From positions 1-40,117 of the forward strand of contig JAILBQ010000102.1 in the NCBI GenBank assembly GCA_024680815.1: a stretch of DNA of 40,117 nt, in the 5' to 3' direction. The DNA is from Lachnospiraceae bacterium (GTDB taxonomy: Bacteria; Bacillota; Clostridia; Lachnospirales; Lachnospiraceae). A program made the translations under genes and the position numbers. This document shows positions 16,523-24,193 of the stretch, one piece after another; the first letter of the stretch is position 1; each line of letters opens with the position of its first letter. The notes under the pieces were generated by a model. It had not been told where the DNA came from and searched no databases. It saw only the letters and a list, made by a program, of their open reading frames with translations.

Positions 16523-17218
16523 TTACTTTAATACCCGCAATTCACTTTCACCGCTGTCATCGTCTTCATAGGCCGGATCCTGCGCCATCTGAGGATCGAC
16601 GGGCATCGGATTTTCCTGGTAGGCCTCTCCGGTATCCGCGGGAGCTTCTTCCGGATGGAGCTGGGCTCTGTTTTCACGGATAACGCCGAGAATCTGGTTC
16701 AGGCTTGTAACCATCCCCTCATAGCGCATCCTGGTGTCCCTTAAGGTATGCTCCAGAATAGCCTCGATTTCGGCAAGGGAGGTATCCATATACTGCATGG
16801 CACCTGTTGTCACCTCGTTGGCGGTAATTGTGGCCGTGTCCACGGTTTCCTGGGCCTGGGCCTCCGCCTGGGTCACAATGTCGGTAGCCTGGTATTTCGC
16901 CTGATTGACCACCTCGCTGGCCTGGGCGTAGGCCTGCTGCATGATGGTGTTTTCGTTGATCATGTTATCAGAGTAGGCCTGGGCCTCCATAATCAGGGCC
17001 TCGGCCTTGGTCTGGGCATCAGCCATTATGGACTCCTTCTGGCTGAGCACCTTCTGATAGCGCTGAATCTCTTCAGGAGTACGGGCTTTGAGCTCACTTA
17101 AAAGATCCTCGATCACATCCTTATTGACCAGAATCTTGGTGCTGGAGAGCTTCGCGTACTTACAGCTGTCGATGTAGTCCTCGATCTGCTCGATAATCTG
17201 TTCAATCTTACTGTTCAT
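16523..17218 (-). CDS. Coiled-coil protein of the coaD neighbourhood
   Basis: The 231-residue protein begins MNSKIEQIIEQIEDYIDS, has no signal or membrane segment, and contains a long Ala/Gln/Glu-rich coiled coil (about 55-150). The coil carries repeated segments such as QAEAQAQE and QAKYQATDIVTQ, and the tail is acidic (DPQMAQDPAYEDDDSGE). Proteins like this sit next to coaD in many Clostridia and are sometimes mislabelled as ATP synthase subunit b/H because of the coil. DivIVA-like scaffolding is another possibility; I would not assign either. Its start overlaps coaD by 11 bases, so the two are coupled. Confidence 0.85.
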   Translation of the reverse strand: MNSKIEQIIEQIEDYIDSCKYAKLSSTKILVNKDVIEDLLSELKARTPEEIQRYQKVLSQKESIMADAQTKAEALIMEAQAYSDNMINENTIMQQAYAQASEVVNQAKYQATDIVTQAEAQAQETVDTATITANEVTTGAMQYMDTSLAEIEAILEHTLRDTRMRYEGMVTSLNQILGVIRENRAQLHPEEAPADTGEAYQENPMPVDPQMAQDPAYEDDDSGESELRVLK

Positions 17219-17735
17219 TATCCGTGTCCTTATCTTCGGCTCTTCCGGAAACGCCTTCCGGCCGAAGTTTTAAGTATATCTCCCGCGCTACGAAATCCGG
17301 CACAAAAATGCCGATATCCCCGCCGAAAGCGGCCACCTCTCTGACCACCGAGGAGGAAAGATAGGCATATTCCAGACTGGCGGTCAAAAATACCGTCTCC
17401 ACTTTGGGGTTCAGCTTTTTATTGGTCTGCGCCATCTGGAGCTCATATTCGAAATCCGTCACGGCGCGAAGCCCCCTTATTATCACATCCACCTCCGCCT
17501 GACGGGCATATTCCGCAAGCAGACCCTGCCAGGAGCTGATGGAAACATTGGGGATTCCGGCGCAGGCTGTCTGTAACATTTTAACACGTTCCTCTACAGA
17601 AAACAACGGACTCTTCACATTATTATTAAGCACCCCGACAGTCAGGGTGTCGAATATCCGGGCAGCCCGCTTTATAATATCAATATGGCCGTAGGTCACC
17701 GGGTCAAAAGAGCCGGGATACAGGGCGTTGGACAT
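17208..17735 (-). CDS. coaD: Phosphopantetheine adenylyltransferase
   Basis: The 175-residue protein is CoaD, which makes dephospho-CoA from phosphopantetheine and ATP, the penultimate step of CoA synthesis. Motifs are ALYPGSFDPVTYGHIDII with the (H/T)xGH nucleotidyltransferase signature, GLRAVTDFEYELQMAQTNK, and YLSSSVVREVAAFGGD. RBS CGGAGGATAAATC precedes the ATG. It has the typical length plus a slightly extended acidic C-terminus that overlaps the next gene. It follows rsmD by 38 bases, the common rsmD-coaD arrangement of Firmicutes. Confidence 0.96.
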   Translation of the reverse strand: MSNALYPGSFDPVTYGHIDIIKRAARIFDTLTVGVLNNNVKSPLFSVEERVKMLQTACAGIPNVSISSWQGLLAEYARQAEVDVIIRGLRAVTDFEYELQMAQTNKKLNPKVETVFLTASLEYAYLSSSVVREVAAFGGDIGIFVPDFVAREIYLKLRPEGVSGRAEDKDTDNEQ

Positions 17736-17773
17736 GATTTATCCTCCGTATGAGAGCCATATACTTCAGACCC

Positions 17774-18325
17774 TCAGACCGGTCGGAAGTAAATATGGCG
17801 GTTAGCCTTGTAGGGCTTATCCTTGAAGACCGCATAGCCCAGCTCCTCAAGAAAGGAGCAGTCCGCCTTTTTAAGGGTTTCAAGCGTCAGAATCGTGTCT
17901 TTCGTAACAAGAGAACCCGAACGCAGGGCCTCAAGCACCGGCTTTTCAAGCCCCATACCGTAGGGCGGGTCGAGATACACCAGGTCAAAGGGCTCTTCTC
18001 CGGAAAGGCGGTTCATACTCATAAGGGCGTCGCTCACTACCACCCTTGCACGCTCCTTCAAATGGGTGTGCTCCAGATTTTCTTCTATGATTTCCGCGGC
18101 CTTACGGCTGTTTTCCACAAAAACCACATAGCCTGCGCCCCGGCTTAAGGCTTCGATGCCGACGGCTCCGCTTCCCGCAAAAAGATCCAGAAAGCGCGCT
18201 CCGGGAACCGCGTTCTGAAGTACATTAAAAAGGGTTTCCCTGATGATGTCCTGGGTAGGCCTGGTCGCGCTTCCCGGTAAGGTTTTTAATATGAGCCTTC
18301 TGGCTGTTCCTGCTATCACTCTCAT
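17774..18325 (-). CDS. rsmD: 16S rRNA (guanine(966)-N(2))-methyltransferase RsmD
   Basis: The 183-residue Rossmann-fold methyltransferase shows the SAM-binding LDLFAGSGAVGIEALSRGA and the catalytic YLDPPYG. The N-terminus MRVIAGTARRLILKTLPG and TRPTQDIIRETLFN are diagnostic for RsmD, which methylates G966 of 16S rRNA. The ATG at 18325 is fixed by the family N-terminus. No purine-rich ribosome binding site precedes it. A near-consensus promoter ends only 11 bases upstream, so the mRNA is predicted to be almost leaderless. Confidence 0.95.
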   Translation of the reverse strand: MRVIAGTARRLILKTLPGSATRPTQDIIRETLFNVLQNAVPGARFLDLFAGSGAVGIEALSRGAGYVVFVENSRKAAEIIEENLEHTHLKERARVVVSDALMSMNRLSGEEPFDLVYLDPPYGMGLEKPVLEALRSGSLVTKDTILTLETLKKADCSFLEELGYAVFKDKPYKANRHIYFRPV

Positions 18326-18336
18326 GGGATAAGGAA

Positions 18337-18365
18337 AGAATACCGAAGAAGCGCGGCTATGTCAA
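18337..18365 (-). promoter_or_regulatory. Near-consensus sigma-A promoter of rsmD-coaD (predicts near-leaderless mRNA)
   Basis: On the minus strand, TTGACA (18365-18360) and TATTCT (18342-18337) are separated by exactly 17 bases. The expected start, an A near 18330, leaves only about 5 untranslated bases before the rsmD ATG at 18325. The promoter lies in the 77-base gap after parC. A short imperfect stem (GTGAC/GTCAC near 18389-18403) follows the parC stop but has no T-tract. Confidence 0.75.
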
Positions 18366-18402
18366 GGGAAGAGAGATTTGATTAAGGTGACGGGAGGTCA
18401 CT

Positions 18403-20652
18403 TTAAATACGGACCTTTGTCCCCTTCATATCCCGATGTGTGGTTTTTACATAGGTCATGGGCATTTGGGTGCCCCGGTATTCGATTGTGCGTTCATCGG
18501 CAAAATTCATGAAATAAACCTCTTCGAGGGCATCCTTTTCCGAAAGCTTCATCCCCCGCACTCCCACGGCGTTTTTCTTCTTTTCCGGGATTTCCTCAAG
18601 ATTAAAGCGAAGGAAGACCCCCTGGATTGTACGCAGGAGGATCTGGCGCATGCTGTCCTCAAGAGGAGTTATACTCAACAGTTCATCTCCGTCATTTAAG
18701 CCGGAGGCTGCTATGGAACGTTTCAGAATGTCAAACTCCGTACCGGAGACCACCTTGCACATGGCGTGTTTCGTCACAAAGAGAAGGCGGGAGGAGGTAA
18801 CGGTGCTCATCGGAGCAACGTAGACAGGGAATTCCCTCGCGGAATCGTAATTGCTTACATTGTCCACCGGGGTTCCCTTGTCCCTGAATTTGCTTACCGG
18901 AAGGTCGGTTCCCTTAAAGGTATGGAGCTTTCCGTCAGCGGTGAAAATGCAGACCTTGTCGGTGTTCATCATTGTGAAGATCACCTTCATCTCCGCTTCC
19001 GCCGCTTCCCTGTTTCGCTCATAGGTGCTTAAATCGATGATTTTCGCGTAGCCGAAACGGTCCATTAAGAAGACCACCTCCGCCTCTTCCACGGGCTTTT
19101 CGATAAACACGGCCTCTTCGGCGTTTTCAATACGGGTCCGCCTTTCCGTCCCGAATTCCTTTTTGATTGCGTCCAGATCACGGATCATGGCTTTTTTCAT
19201 GGAATCCCGGTTGGAAAGAATGTCCTCGTAGCGCTCGATTTTCTTAAGGGTTTCTTCGTATTCCTTATTCAGCGCGTCCAGCTCCAGACCGATAAGGCGG
19301 GAGAGGCGCATATCGAGAATGGCGTTGGCCTGCTTTTCGGTAAAAAGCAAAAGAGCCGCATTTTCCCTGGAGGGTACGGATCTGAAACGGATATTGTCGG
19401 TTTCCCCGTGTACGAGGCAGGCCATGGCATCCTTCCGGCTTTTTGAGCCCCTGAGGATTTCGATTATAAGGTCGATTACGTCAGCGGCGCGGATAAGTCC
19501 TTCCTGCACCTCCTTGCGGTCATTTTCAACAGCCAGGAGCTTCGTGTATTTTCTGGTGTTGATTTCGTAGAGGAAGCCCACATGGGCGGAAAGCACGCCC
19601 TTTAACCCCAGGGTCTCGGGACGGCCCGCGCATACGGAGAGCATGTTTACACCGAAGGTGTCCTCCAGCTTGGTTTTCTTATAGAGCATGTTTATTATAT
19701 TGTCGGGATCGGCCCCGCGCTTAAGCTCTATGACTATGCGGATCCCCTCTTTGGAGGACTGGTTGGAAATATCCGTTATATCGTTTGTTTTGCGGCTCTC
19801 CACCAGCCCCGCCGCATCGGACATGAACTTCATGATTCCGCTGCCGATCATCGTATATGGAATCTCGGTTATGACAAGATTCACTCTGCCGCCGCCGGCC
19901 TTTTCGATTTCAACCTTTCCGCGAAGCTTTATTTTTCCGGTGCCGGTTTCATAGATTTCCTTTAATTCGTCTCTGTTTGTGACGATGCCGCCGGTGGGAA
20001 AATCGGGCCCGGGAAGGAGCTCCATAAGCTTTTCCAGAGAGATTTCGGGATTTTTAAGATAGGCTTTTTCGGCTTCGATCACTTCGGAAAGATTGTGGGG
20101 AGGGGTGGAGGTGGCCATTCCCACGGCTATCCCCTCGGAGCCGTTCACAAGGAAATTCGGGAAGAGCACCGGCAATACCTCGGGCTCTTTCTCGGTTTCG
20201 TCAAAATTCGGGAGAAAATTTACGGTGTCCTTGTCCAGATCCTTAAGAAAGGCTTCTTCGGTAAGCTTCTCCAGTCTGGCCTCAGTATATCGCATGGCGG
20301 CGGCTCCGTCCCCCTCTATGGAGCCGAAATTGCCGTGGCCGTCCACAAGCTTCCTTCCCTTTTTGAAGTCCTGGGCCAGAACCACCAGGGCCTCATAAAT
20401 CGAGCTGTCGCCGTGGGGATGGTATTTACCCATGGTGTCCCCGACGATTCGGGCGCATTTCCTGTAGGGAGAGTCGTGGCGGATACCCAGCTCGCCCATA
20501 TCGTAAAGCGTGCGCCTCTGCACGGGCTTCAGTCCGTCCCTTATGTCCGGAAGCGCCCTTGAGATTATGACGCTCATGGCATAGTCTATATAGGACTTCT
20601 GCATTATTTCAGAGTATTCCGTGCTTATTATGTTTTCTTCCGTAACTGCCAT
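18403..20652 (-). CDS. parC: Type IIA DNA topoisomerase subunit A, ParC-like
   Basis: The 749-residue protein has the breakage-reunion domain with GLKPVQRR (40-47), KYHPHGDSSIYEALV and catalytic tyrosine Y122 in AAMRYTEARL. The quinolone-pocket positions are S83 and E87 in E. coli GyrA numbering; the Glu is the ParC-like residue. The C-terminal beta-pinwheel (about 500-749) lacks a GyrA-box (QRRGGKG); the nearest strand reads SKFRDKGTPVDNVSNY. That argues for a decatenating topoisomerase IV rather than a supercoiling gyrase. Some databases would still call it gyrase A. It lies 21 bases after the ParE-like gene, with RBS GAGGTAG, and forms the A2B2 enzyme with it. Confidence 0.92.
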   Translation of the reverse strand: MAVTEENIISTEYSEIMQKSYIDYAMSVIISRALPDIRDGLKPVQRRTLYDMGELGIRHDSPYRKCARIVGDTMGKYHPHGDSSIYEALVVLAQDFKKGRKLVDGHGNFGSIEGDGAAAMRYTEARLEKLTEEAFLKDLDKDTVNFLPNFDETEKEPEVLPVLFPNFLVNGSEGIAVGMATSTPPHNLSEVIEAEKAYLKNPEISLEKLMELLPGPDFPTGGIVTNRDELKEIYETGTGKIKLRGKVEIEKAGGGRVNLVITEIPYTMIGSGIMKFMSDAAGLVESRKTNDITDISNQSSKEGIRIVIELKRGADPDNIINMLYKKTKLEDTFGVNMLSVCAGRPETLGLKGVLSAHVGFLYEINTRKYTKLLAVENDRKEVQEGLIRAADVIDLIIEILRGSKSRKDAMACLVHGETDNIRFRSVPSRENAALLLFTEKQANAILDMRLSRLIGLELDALNKEYEETLKKIERYEDILSNRDSMKKAMIRDLDAIKKEFGTERRTRIENAEEAVFIEKPVEEAEVVFLMDRFGYAKIIDLSTYERNREAAEAEMKVIFTMMNTDKVCIFTADGKLHTFKGTDLPVSKFRDKGTPVDNVSNYDSAREFPVYVAPMSTVTSSRLLFVTKHAMCKVVSGTEFDILKRSIAASGLNDGDELLSITPLEDSMRQILLRTIQGVFLRFNLEEIPEKKKNAVGVRGMKLSEKDALEEVYFMNFADERTIEYRGTQMPMTYVKTTHRDMKGTKVRI

Positions 20653-20673
20653 AAAGCTACCTCAGTATTATTA

Positions 20674-22584
20674 TCAGATATCCAGAGCCGCGTCCGTGGC
20701 GTGACGGTAGATAAAATCCCGCCTGGGCGGCACATCGGTGCCCATTAAAAGCTCGGTTGTGTAGGAGGCCAGACGGGCGTCGTCCACGGAAACCTGTCTC
20801 ATCCTGCGGCGTGCAGGATCCAGGGTCGTCTCCCAGAGCTGTTCGGCGTCCATTTCGCCCAGCCCCTTATAACGCTGAAGGGTGAACTTTCCCTTGTGGC
20901 GTTTGCGGTAGGCCTCCAGAGCCCTGTCGTCATAGAGATATTCCTCTTCTCCCCGTTCGGGCTGTGCCTTATAGAGAGGGGGCATCGCAAGGTAGACATG
21001 TCCCTCGAAAATAAGCTCGGGCATGAAGCGGTAAAACAGGGTCAGCAGCAGAGTGGCGATATGGGCCCCGTCCACATCCGCGTCCGACATTATTATGATT
21101 TTGTCGTAGCGGAGCTTGGTTATGTCGAAATCCTGGCCGTAGCCCTCGGAAAAGCCGCAGCCGAAGGCGTTTATCATCGTCTTTATCTCGGCGTTGCCCA
21201 AAACCTTGTCTATCGAGGCCTTTTCCACGTTAAGGATCTTACCGCGTATAGGGAGAATCGCCTGATACATGCGGTTACGGGCGGTTTTGGCGCTGCCTCC
21301 GGCGGAGTCTCCCTCCACGATGAAGATTTCGCATTTTGAGGCTTCCTTTGATTCGCAATTAGCAAGCTTCCCGTTGGAGTCAAAGGAGTATTTCTGCTTT
21401 GAAAGGAGGTTGGTTTTCGCCTTTGCCTCCTCCTTTCTGATTTTCGCGGCTTTTTCCGCCGAAGAGAGAACCGCCTTTAGCGACTCCAGATTCCGGTCGA
21501 AATAGTGCTGAACTTCGTCATTCGTGACCTTGCTTACCGCCCTTGAGGCGTCCTGATTGTCCAGCTTTGTCTTGGTCTGGCCCTCGAAGCGGGGATCCGG
21601 ATGCTTTATGGAGATAACGGCCGTCATGCCGTTTCTTATATCCGCCCCGTTGAAATTGGCGTCCTTTTCCTTTAAAACCCCGAGAGAGCGGGCATAGGAG
21701 TTCATTACCTGGGTAAACATGGTTTTAAAGCCCGTAAGGTGCATCCCCCCCTCGGCGTTGTAGATATTGTTGCAGAAGCCCAGAATTTCCTCATGAAACT
21801 CGTTGACATACTGGAAGGCGCATTCCACCATGATGTCCTCGGATTCGCCTGTGAAATAGATGATGTCGGTCAGGGCTTCCTTGGCTGAATTCATTTCCCT
21901 GATAAAGCCCACAAGGCCGTCGGGCTCGTGAAAATCCTGAATATCCGGTTCGCTTCCCCGAAGATCCTTAAAATGAATCGTAAGAGACGGATTGAGATAG
22001 GCGGTTTCATGAAGGCGGCTCTTTATTTCATCGGACTTAAAGCGTACCGAATCAAAGATTTCGGGGTCGGGAGCAAAGCTTATCTTCGTTCCGGTGCGGT
22101 TGGTGCGCCCGAGAGTCGGCAGCAGGCCGCCGATAAGCTCCACCACAGGCTCGCCCCGCTCGTATCTGTCGTGGGATATAAGGCCGTCGCGTTTTACGGT
22201 GATGTCGAGCCAGACGGACAGGGCATTGACCACGGAGGATCCCACTCCGTGCAGACCGCCGGAGGTCTTGTAGACGCTTGAATCAAACTTGCCTCCGGCG
22301 TGGAGAGTCGTGAACACCACTCTCTCCGCCGAAACTCCCTTTTCATGCATTCCCACGGGAATACCCCTGCCGTCGTCCTCCACGGTAGCGGAGCCGTCAG
22401 CGTTCAGAGTGACCCAGATATTATTACAGAACCCGGCAAGATGCTCGTCCACCGAGTTGTCCATGATTTCGTAAATTAAATGATTTAAGCCCCTGGTTCC
22501 GGTGCTGCCGATGTACATTCCGGGTCTTCGCCTGACCGGCTCCAGCCCCTCCAGAACCTGTATGCTGCTCTCGTCGTATGCCAT
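20674..22584 (-). CDS. parE: Type IIA DNA topoisomerase subunit B, ParE-like
   Basis: The 636-residue protein shows the GHKL ATPase motifs (YEIMDNSVDEHLAG with catalytic Glu39, DDGRGIPVG, GGLHGVGSSVVNAL). It also has the transducer segment and the TOPRIM motifs VEGDSAGGSA and MSDADVDGAHI, with the C-terminal RYKGLGEMDAEQLWETT. It partners the ParC-like subunit encoded directly downstream. The length fits Gram-positive ParE/GyrB, without the insert of proteobacterial GyrB. RBS AGAGG lies four bases before the ATG. Its 5' region carries a strong extended -10 promoter and a paired 11-base palindrome. I call it ParE because of its ParC-like partner. Confidence 0.92.
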   Translation of the reverse strand: MAYDESSIQVLEGLEPVRRRPGMYIGSTGTRGLNHLIYEIMDNSVDEHLAGFCNNIWVTLNADGSATVEDDGRGIPVGMHEKGVSAERVVFTTLHAGGKFDSSVYKTSGGLHGVGSSVVNALSVWLDITVKRDGLISHDRYERGEPVVELIGGLLPTLGRTNRTGTKISFAPDPEIFDSVRFKSDEIKSRLHETAYLNPSLTIHFKDLRGSEPDIQDFHEPDGLVGFIREMNSAKEALTDIIYFTGESEDIMVECAFQYVNEFHEEILGFCNNIYNAEGGMHLTGFKTMFTQVMNSYARSLGVLKEKDANFNGADIRNGMTAVISIKHPDPRFEGQTKTKLDNQDASRAVSKVTNDEVQHYFDRNLESLKAVLSSAEKAAKIRKEEAKAKTNLLSKQKYSFDSNGKLANCESKEASKCEIFIVEGDSAGGSAKTARNRMYQAILPIRGKILNVEKASIDKVLGNAEIKTMINAFGCGFSEGYGQDFDITKLRYDKIIIMSDADVDGAHIATLLLTLFYRFMPELIFEGHVYLAMPPLYKAQPERGEEEYLYDDRALEAYRKRHKGKFTLQRYKGLGEMDAEQLWETTLDPARRRMRQVSVDDARLASYTTELLMGTDVPPRRDFIYRHATDAALDI

Positions 22585-22608
22585 GGTGCCTCTTTTCCAA
22601 ATAAAAAA

Positions 22609-22650
22609 ACTACATCTTGATTTTTATCTCACAAAAAACCAAGATGTAGT
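22609..22650 (-). promoter_or_regulatory. Paired 11-bp inverted repeat in the parE promoter/leader (candidate operator or terminator)
   Basis: ACTACATCTTG (22609-22619) is repeated as a perfect inverted copy, CAAGATGTAGT (22640-22650), 31 bases apart start to start, about three helical turns. On the transcribed strand the first copy covers the -10 and start point and the second lies in the early leader. The arrangement resembles paired NrdR boxes, which control replication-related genes elsewhere; the sequence match to that consensus is only partial. Alternatively, the element is an intrinsic terminator for the upstream LytTR operon, because the stem would be followed by TTTTTTTATTT. Both roles are possible. 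Confidence 0.6.
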
Positions 22651-22675
22651 ATACCACAAGCTTTGAAAAATGCAA
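22648..22675 (-). promoter_or_regulatory. Promoter of parE-parC
   Basis: On the minus strand, TTGCAT (22675-22670) is followed after 16 bases by TATACT (22653-22648), preceded by TGG to make an extended -10 element. The expected start is near 22641, about 57 bases before the parE ATG. The inverted repeat overlaps the -10 box and start point. Confidence 0.7.
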
Positions 22676-22713
22676 GTACTTTTCAAACAAATGTTCGGTT
22701 CGGATAAGGGGAT

Positions 22714-23496
22714 TTACAGCTGCTTTCCGGAAAGCTGGATTTTTCCTTCCTCCAGGAGGGAAACGCAGCAGAAGCCGTAAAGGGGCTGGTAGCTTTTAAC
22801 GAAGAACCGACGTTCATAGAATTTTGAATAAAAATAGCCGAAATAAGGCACGCCGTGAAGGGCGATGTCCGCGATAAGGTCGATCCAGGCGGGATCCCCG
22901 TTAACGTAGAGCTCAAAGAAGGAATGCCCGATTATATCATTGATGCCGTAGCGCTTTTCACCGATATCAAGAAACTGGAAATTTATATAGCGGAAAACAT
23001 AATCAATGGGTTCGCCCTTGCCGGAGAGCACCATTTCAACTATGAAAATCGGATTCGGAAAATCGTTGAGAATCCGGAAATAGGAGCTGAAGGCCTCGGG
23101 AGAATCAGGGAAATCCCGGTTCTGCTTCCGCTCGGAAAAACGTTTGACATATTCCGCGTACAACTGGACAAAATCGTTGTAGCGGCGGGAGGATATATCC
23201 GTATGATGGCCGTCGATAAGCTCCACACTTTTTCTGTCATAGCTTTTCACCGCGGAAAAAGCCAGGATACATTTTCTGTTAATCTGGAAAAATCTGTCGG
23301 AAGGAAGCTGTTTTTTTAATTCCGAAAGAGACATGTAGGTCTGCTTTACCGTGCCGTCGGTAAGGCAGATTTCGGTTATTTTTTTCTCTGTATGTATTAA
23401 CTTGATGGAATGGACGGGAACCTTTTCTTCAATGTAGTTGGTGATAAAACTTAACGAGTTTCCGGTAGGATTTATTTTTTTTCTTCGTTCCGTCAT
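22714..23496 (-). CDS. LytTR DNA-binding regulator with C-terminal PAS-like domain
   Basis: The 260-residue protein has a LytTR DNA-binding domain near its N-terminus (about 30-118: IKLIHTEKKITEICLTDG, SLSELKKQLPSDRFFQINRKCILA, DGHHTDISSRRY). Residues about 135-250 look like a PAS-type sensor (FRILNDFPNPIFIVEMV, YVFRYINFQFLDIGEKRYG, IIGHSFFELYV). In most LytTR regulators the DNA-binding domain is C-terminal after a receiver, so the order is reversed and no phosphoacceptor is present. RBS AAGGAGG precedes the ATG. It is the last gene before the parE promoter. The PAS ligand and regulated genes are unknown. Confidence 0.88.
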   Translation of the reverse strand: MTERRKKINPTGNSLSFITNYIEEKVPVHSIKLIHTEKKITEICLTDGTVKQTYMSLSELKKQLPSDRFFQINRKCILAFSAVKSYDRKSVELIDGHHTDISSRRYNDFVQLYAEYVKRFSERKQNRDFPDSPEAFSSYFRILNDFPNPIFIVEMVLSGKGEPIDYVFRYINFQFLDIGEKRYGINDIIGHSFFELYVNGDPAWIDLIADIALHGVPYFGYFYSKFYERRFFVKSYQPLYGFCCVSLLEEGKIQLSGKQL

Positions 23497-23521
23497 AACT
23501 CAGCCTCCTTAAGCGGTCCTG

Positions 23522-24193
23522 TCACCGACTTTCACGAATGATTATTTCTTCCTGCTGCTTATATATGGAATCGGCGGGAATCACGCCCCGGACCGAGGAG
23601 GTGGGATAGATGCTGGTGTTTTTTCCGACCACCGTACCGGGATTGAGAACGGCGTTGCAGCCGACCTCCACATGATCCCCCAGCATGGCGCCGAATTTTC
23701 TTAAACCTGTTTCAATTGTTTCTTCAGCAGATTTCACGATAATGTCCGTTTTGTCCGCCTTGACGTTGGAGGTAATGGAGCCCGCCCCCATGTGGGCGCA
23801 GTACCCCAGAATCGAATCTCCCACATAGTTGTAGTGGGGAACCTGCACATGATTAAAAAGAATCACGTTTTTAAGCTCGGTGGAGTTTCCCACAACGCAG
23901 TCCTCTCCCACAAGCACCTTTCCCCGGATAAAGGCCCCGGGACGTACTTCTGTGCGCTCTCCTATTATGACCGGGCCGATTATGGTCGCCGTGGGATAGA
24001 TGCGGGCGCTTTTTGCGATCCAGACGTTTTCCTCCCGCTCTTCATAATGGCTTTTATCAAGAGTCTTTCCGAGGCGGATAACCTCGTCTCCTATTCCGGG
24101 AAGGGCCTCCCAGGGATAGGTAAAGCGCGAAAGATAGTCCCCGGCCATTGTTTCGCTCAAGGTATAAAGCTTAAGGGTTTTGATTTCCTCCAT
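23522..24193 (-). CDS. Left-handed beta-helix (hexapeptide repeat) protein, GlmU C-domain-like
   Basis: The 223-residue protein consists of an N-terminal helical section (about 1-65) and a run of hexapeptide repeats (about 66-200; IYPTATIIGPVIIGERTEV, FIRGKVLVGEDCVVGN, HVEVGCNAVLNPGTVVG). The segments YVGDSILGYCAHMGAGSITSN and KFGAMLGDHVEVG resemble the acetyltransferase part of GlmU. No nucleotidyltransferase domain is present, although such genes are often labelled UDP-GlcNAc pyrophosphorylase. It probably acylates or binds a sugar nucleotide; the substrate is not determined. The start overlaps the topoisomerase gene by 23 bases. Confidence 0.87.
   Translation of the reverse strand: MEEIKTLKLYTLSETMAGDYLSRFTYPWEALPGIGDEVIRLGKTLDKSHYEEREENVWIAKSARIYPTATIIGPVIIGERTEVRPGAFIRGKVLVGEDCVVGNSTELKNVILFNHVQVPHYNYVGDSILGYCAHMGAGSITSNVKADKTDIIVKSAEETIETGLRKFGAMLGDHVEVGCNAVLNPGTVVGKNTSIYPTSSVRGVIPADSIYKQQEEIIIRESR

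Noticed and set aside
18389-18409. Small inverted repeat after parC as an intrinsic terminator
   Set aside because: The stem is only five clean base pairs (GTGAC/GTCAC) and no T-tract follows on the transcribed strand.
18403-22584. Assignment of the type II pair as GyrA/GyrB
   Set aside because: The A subunit lacks a GyrA-box and has the ParC-like Glu at position 87; topoisomerase IV is the better call, though the general type IIA assignment is firmer than the paralogue.
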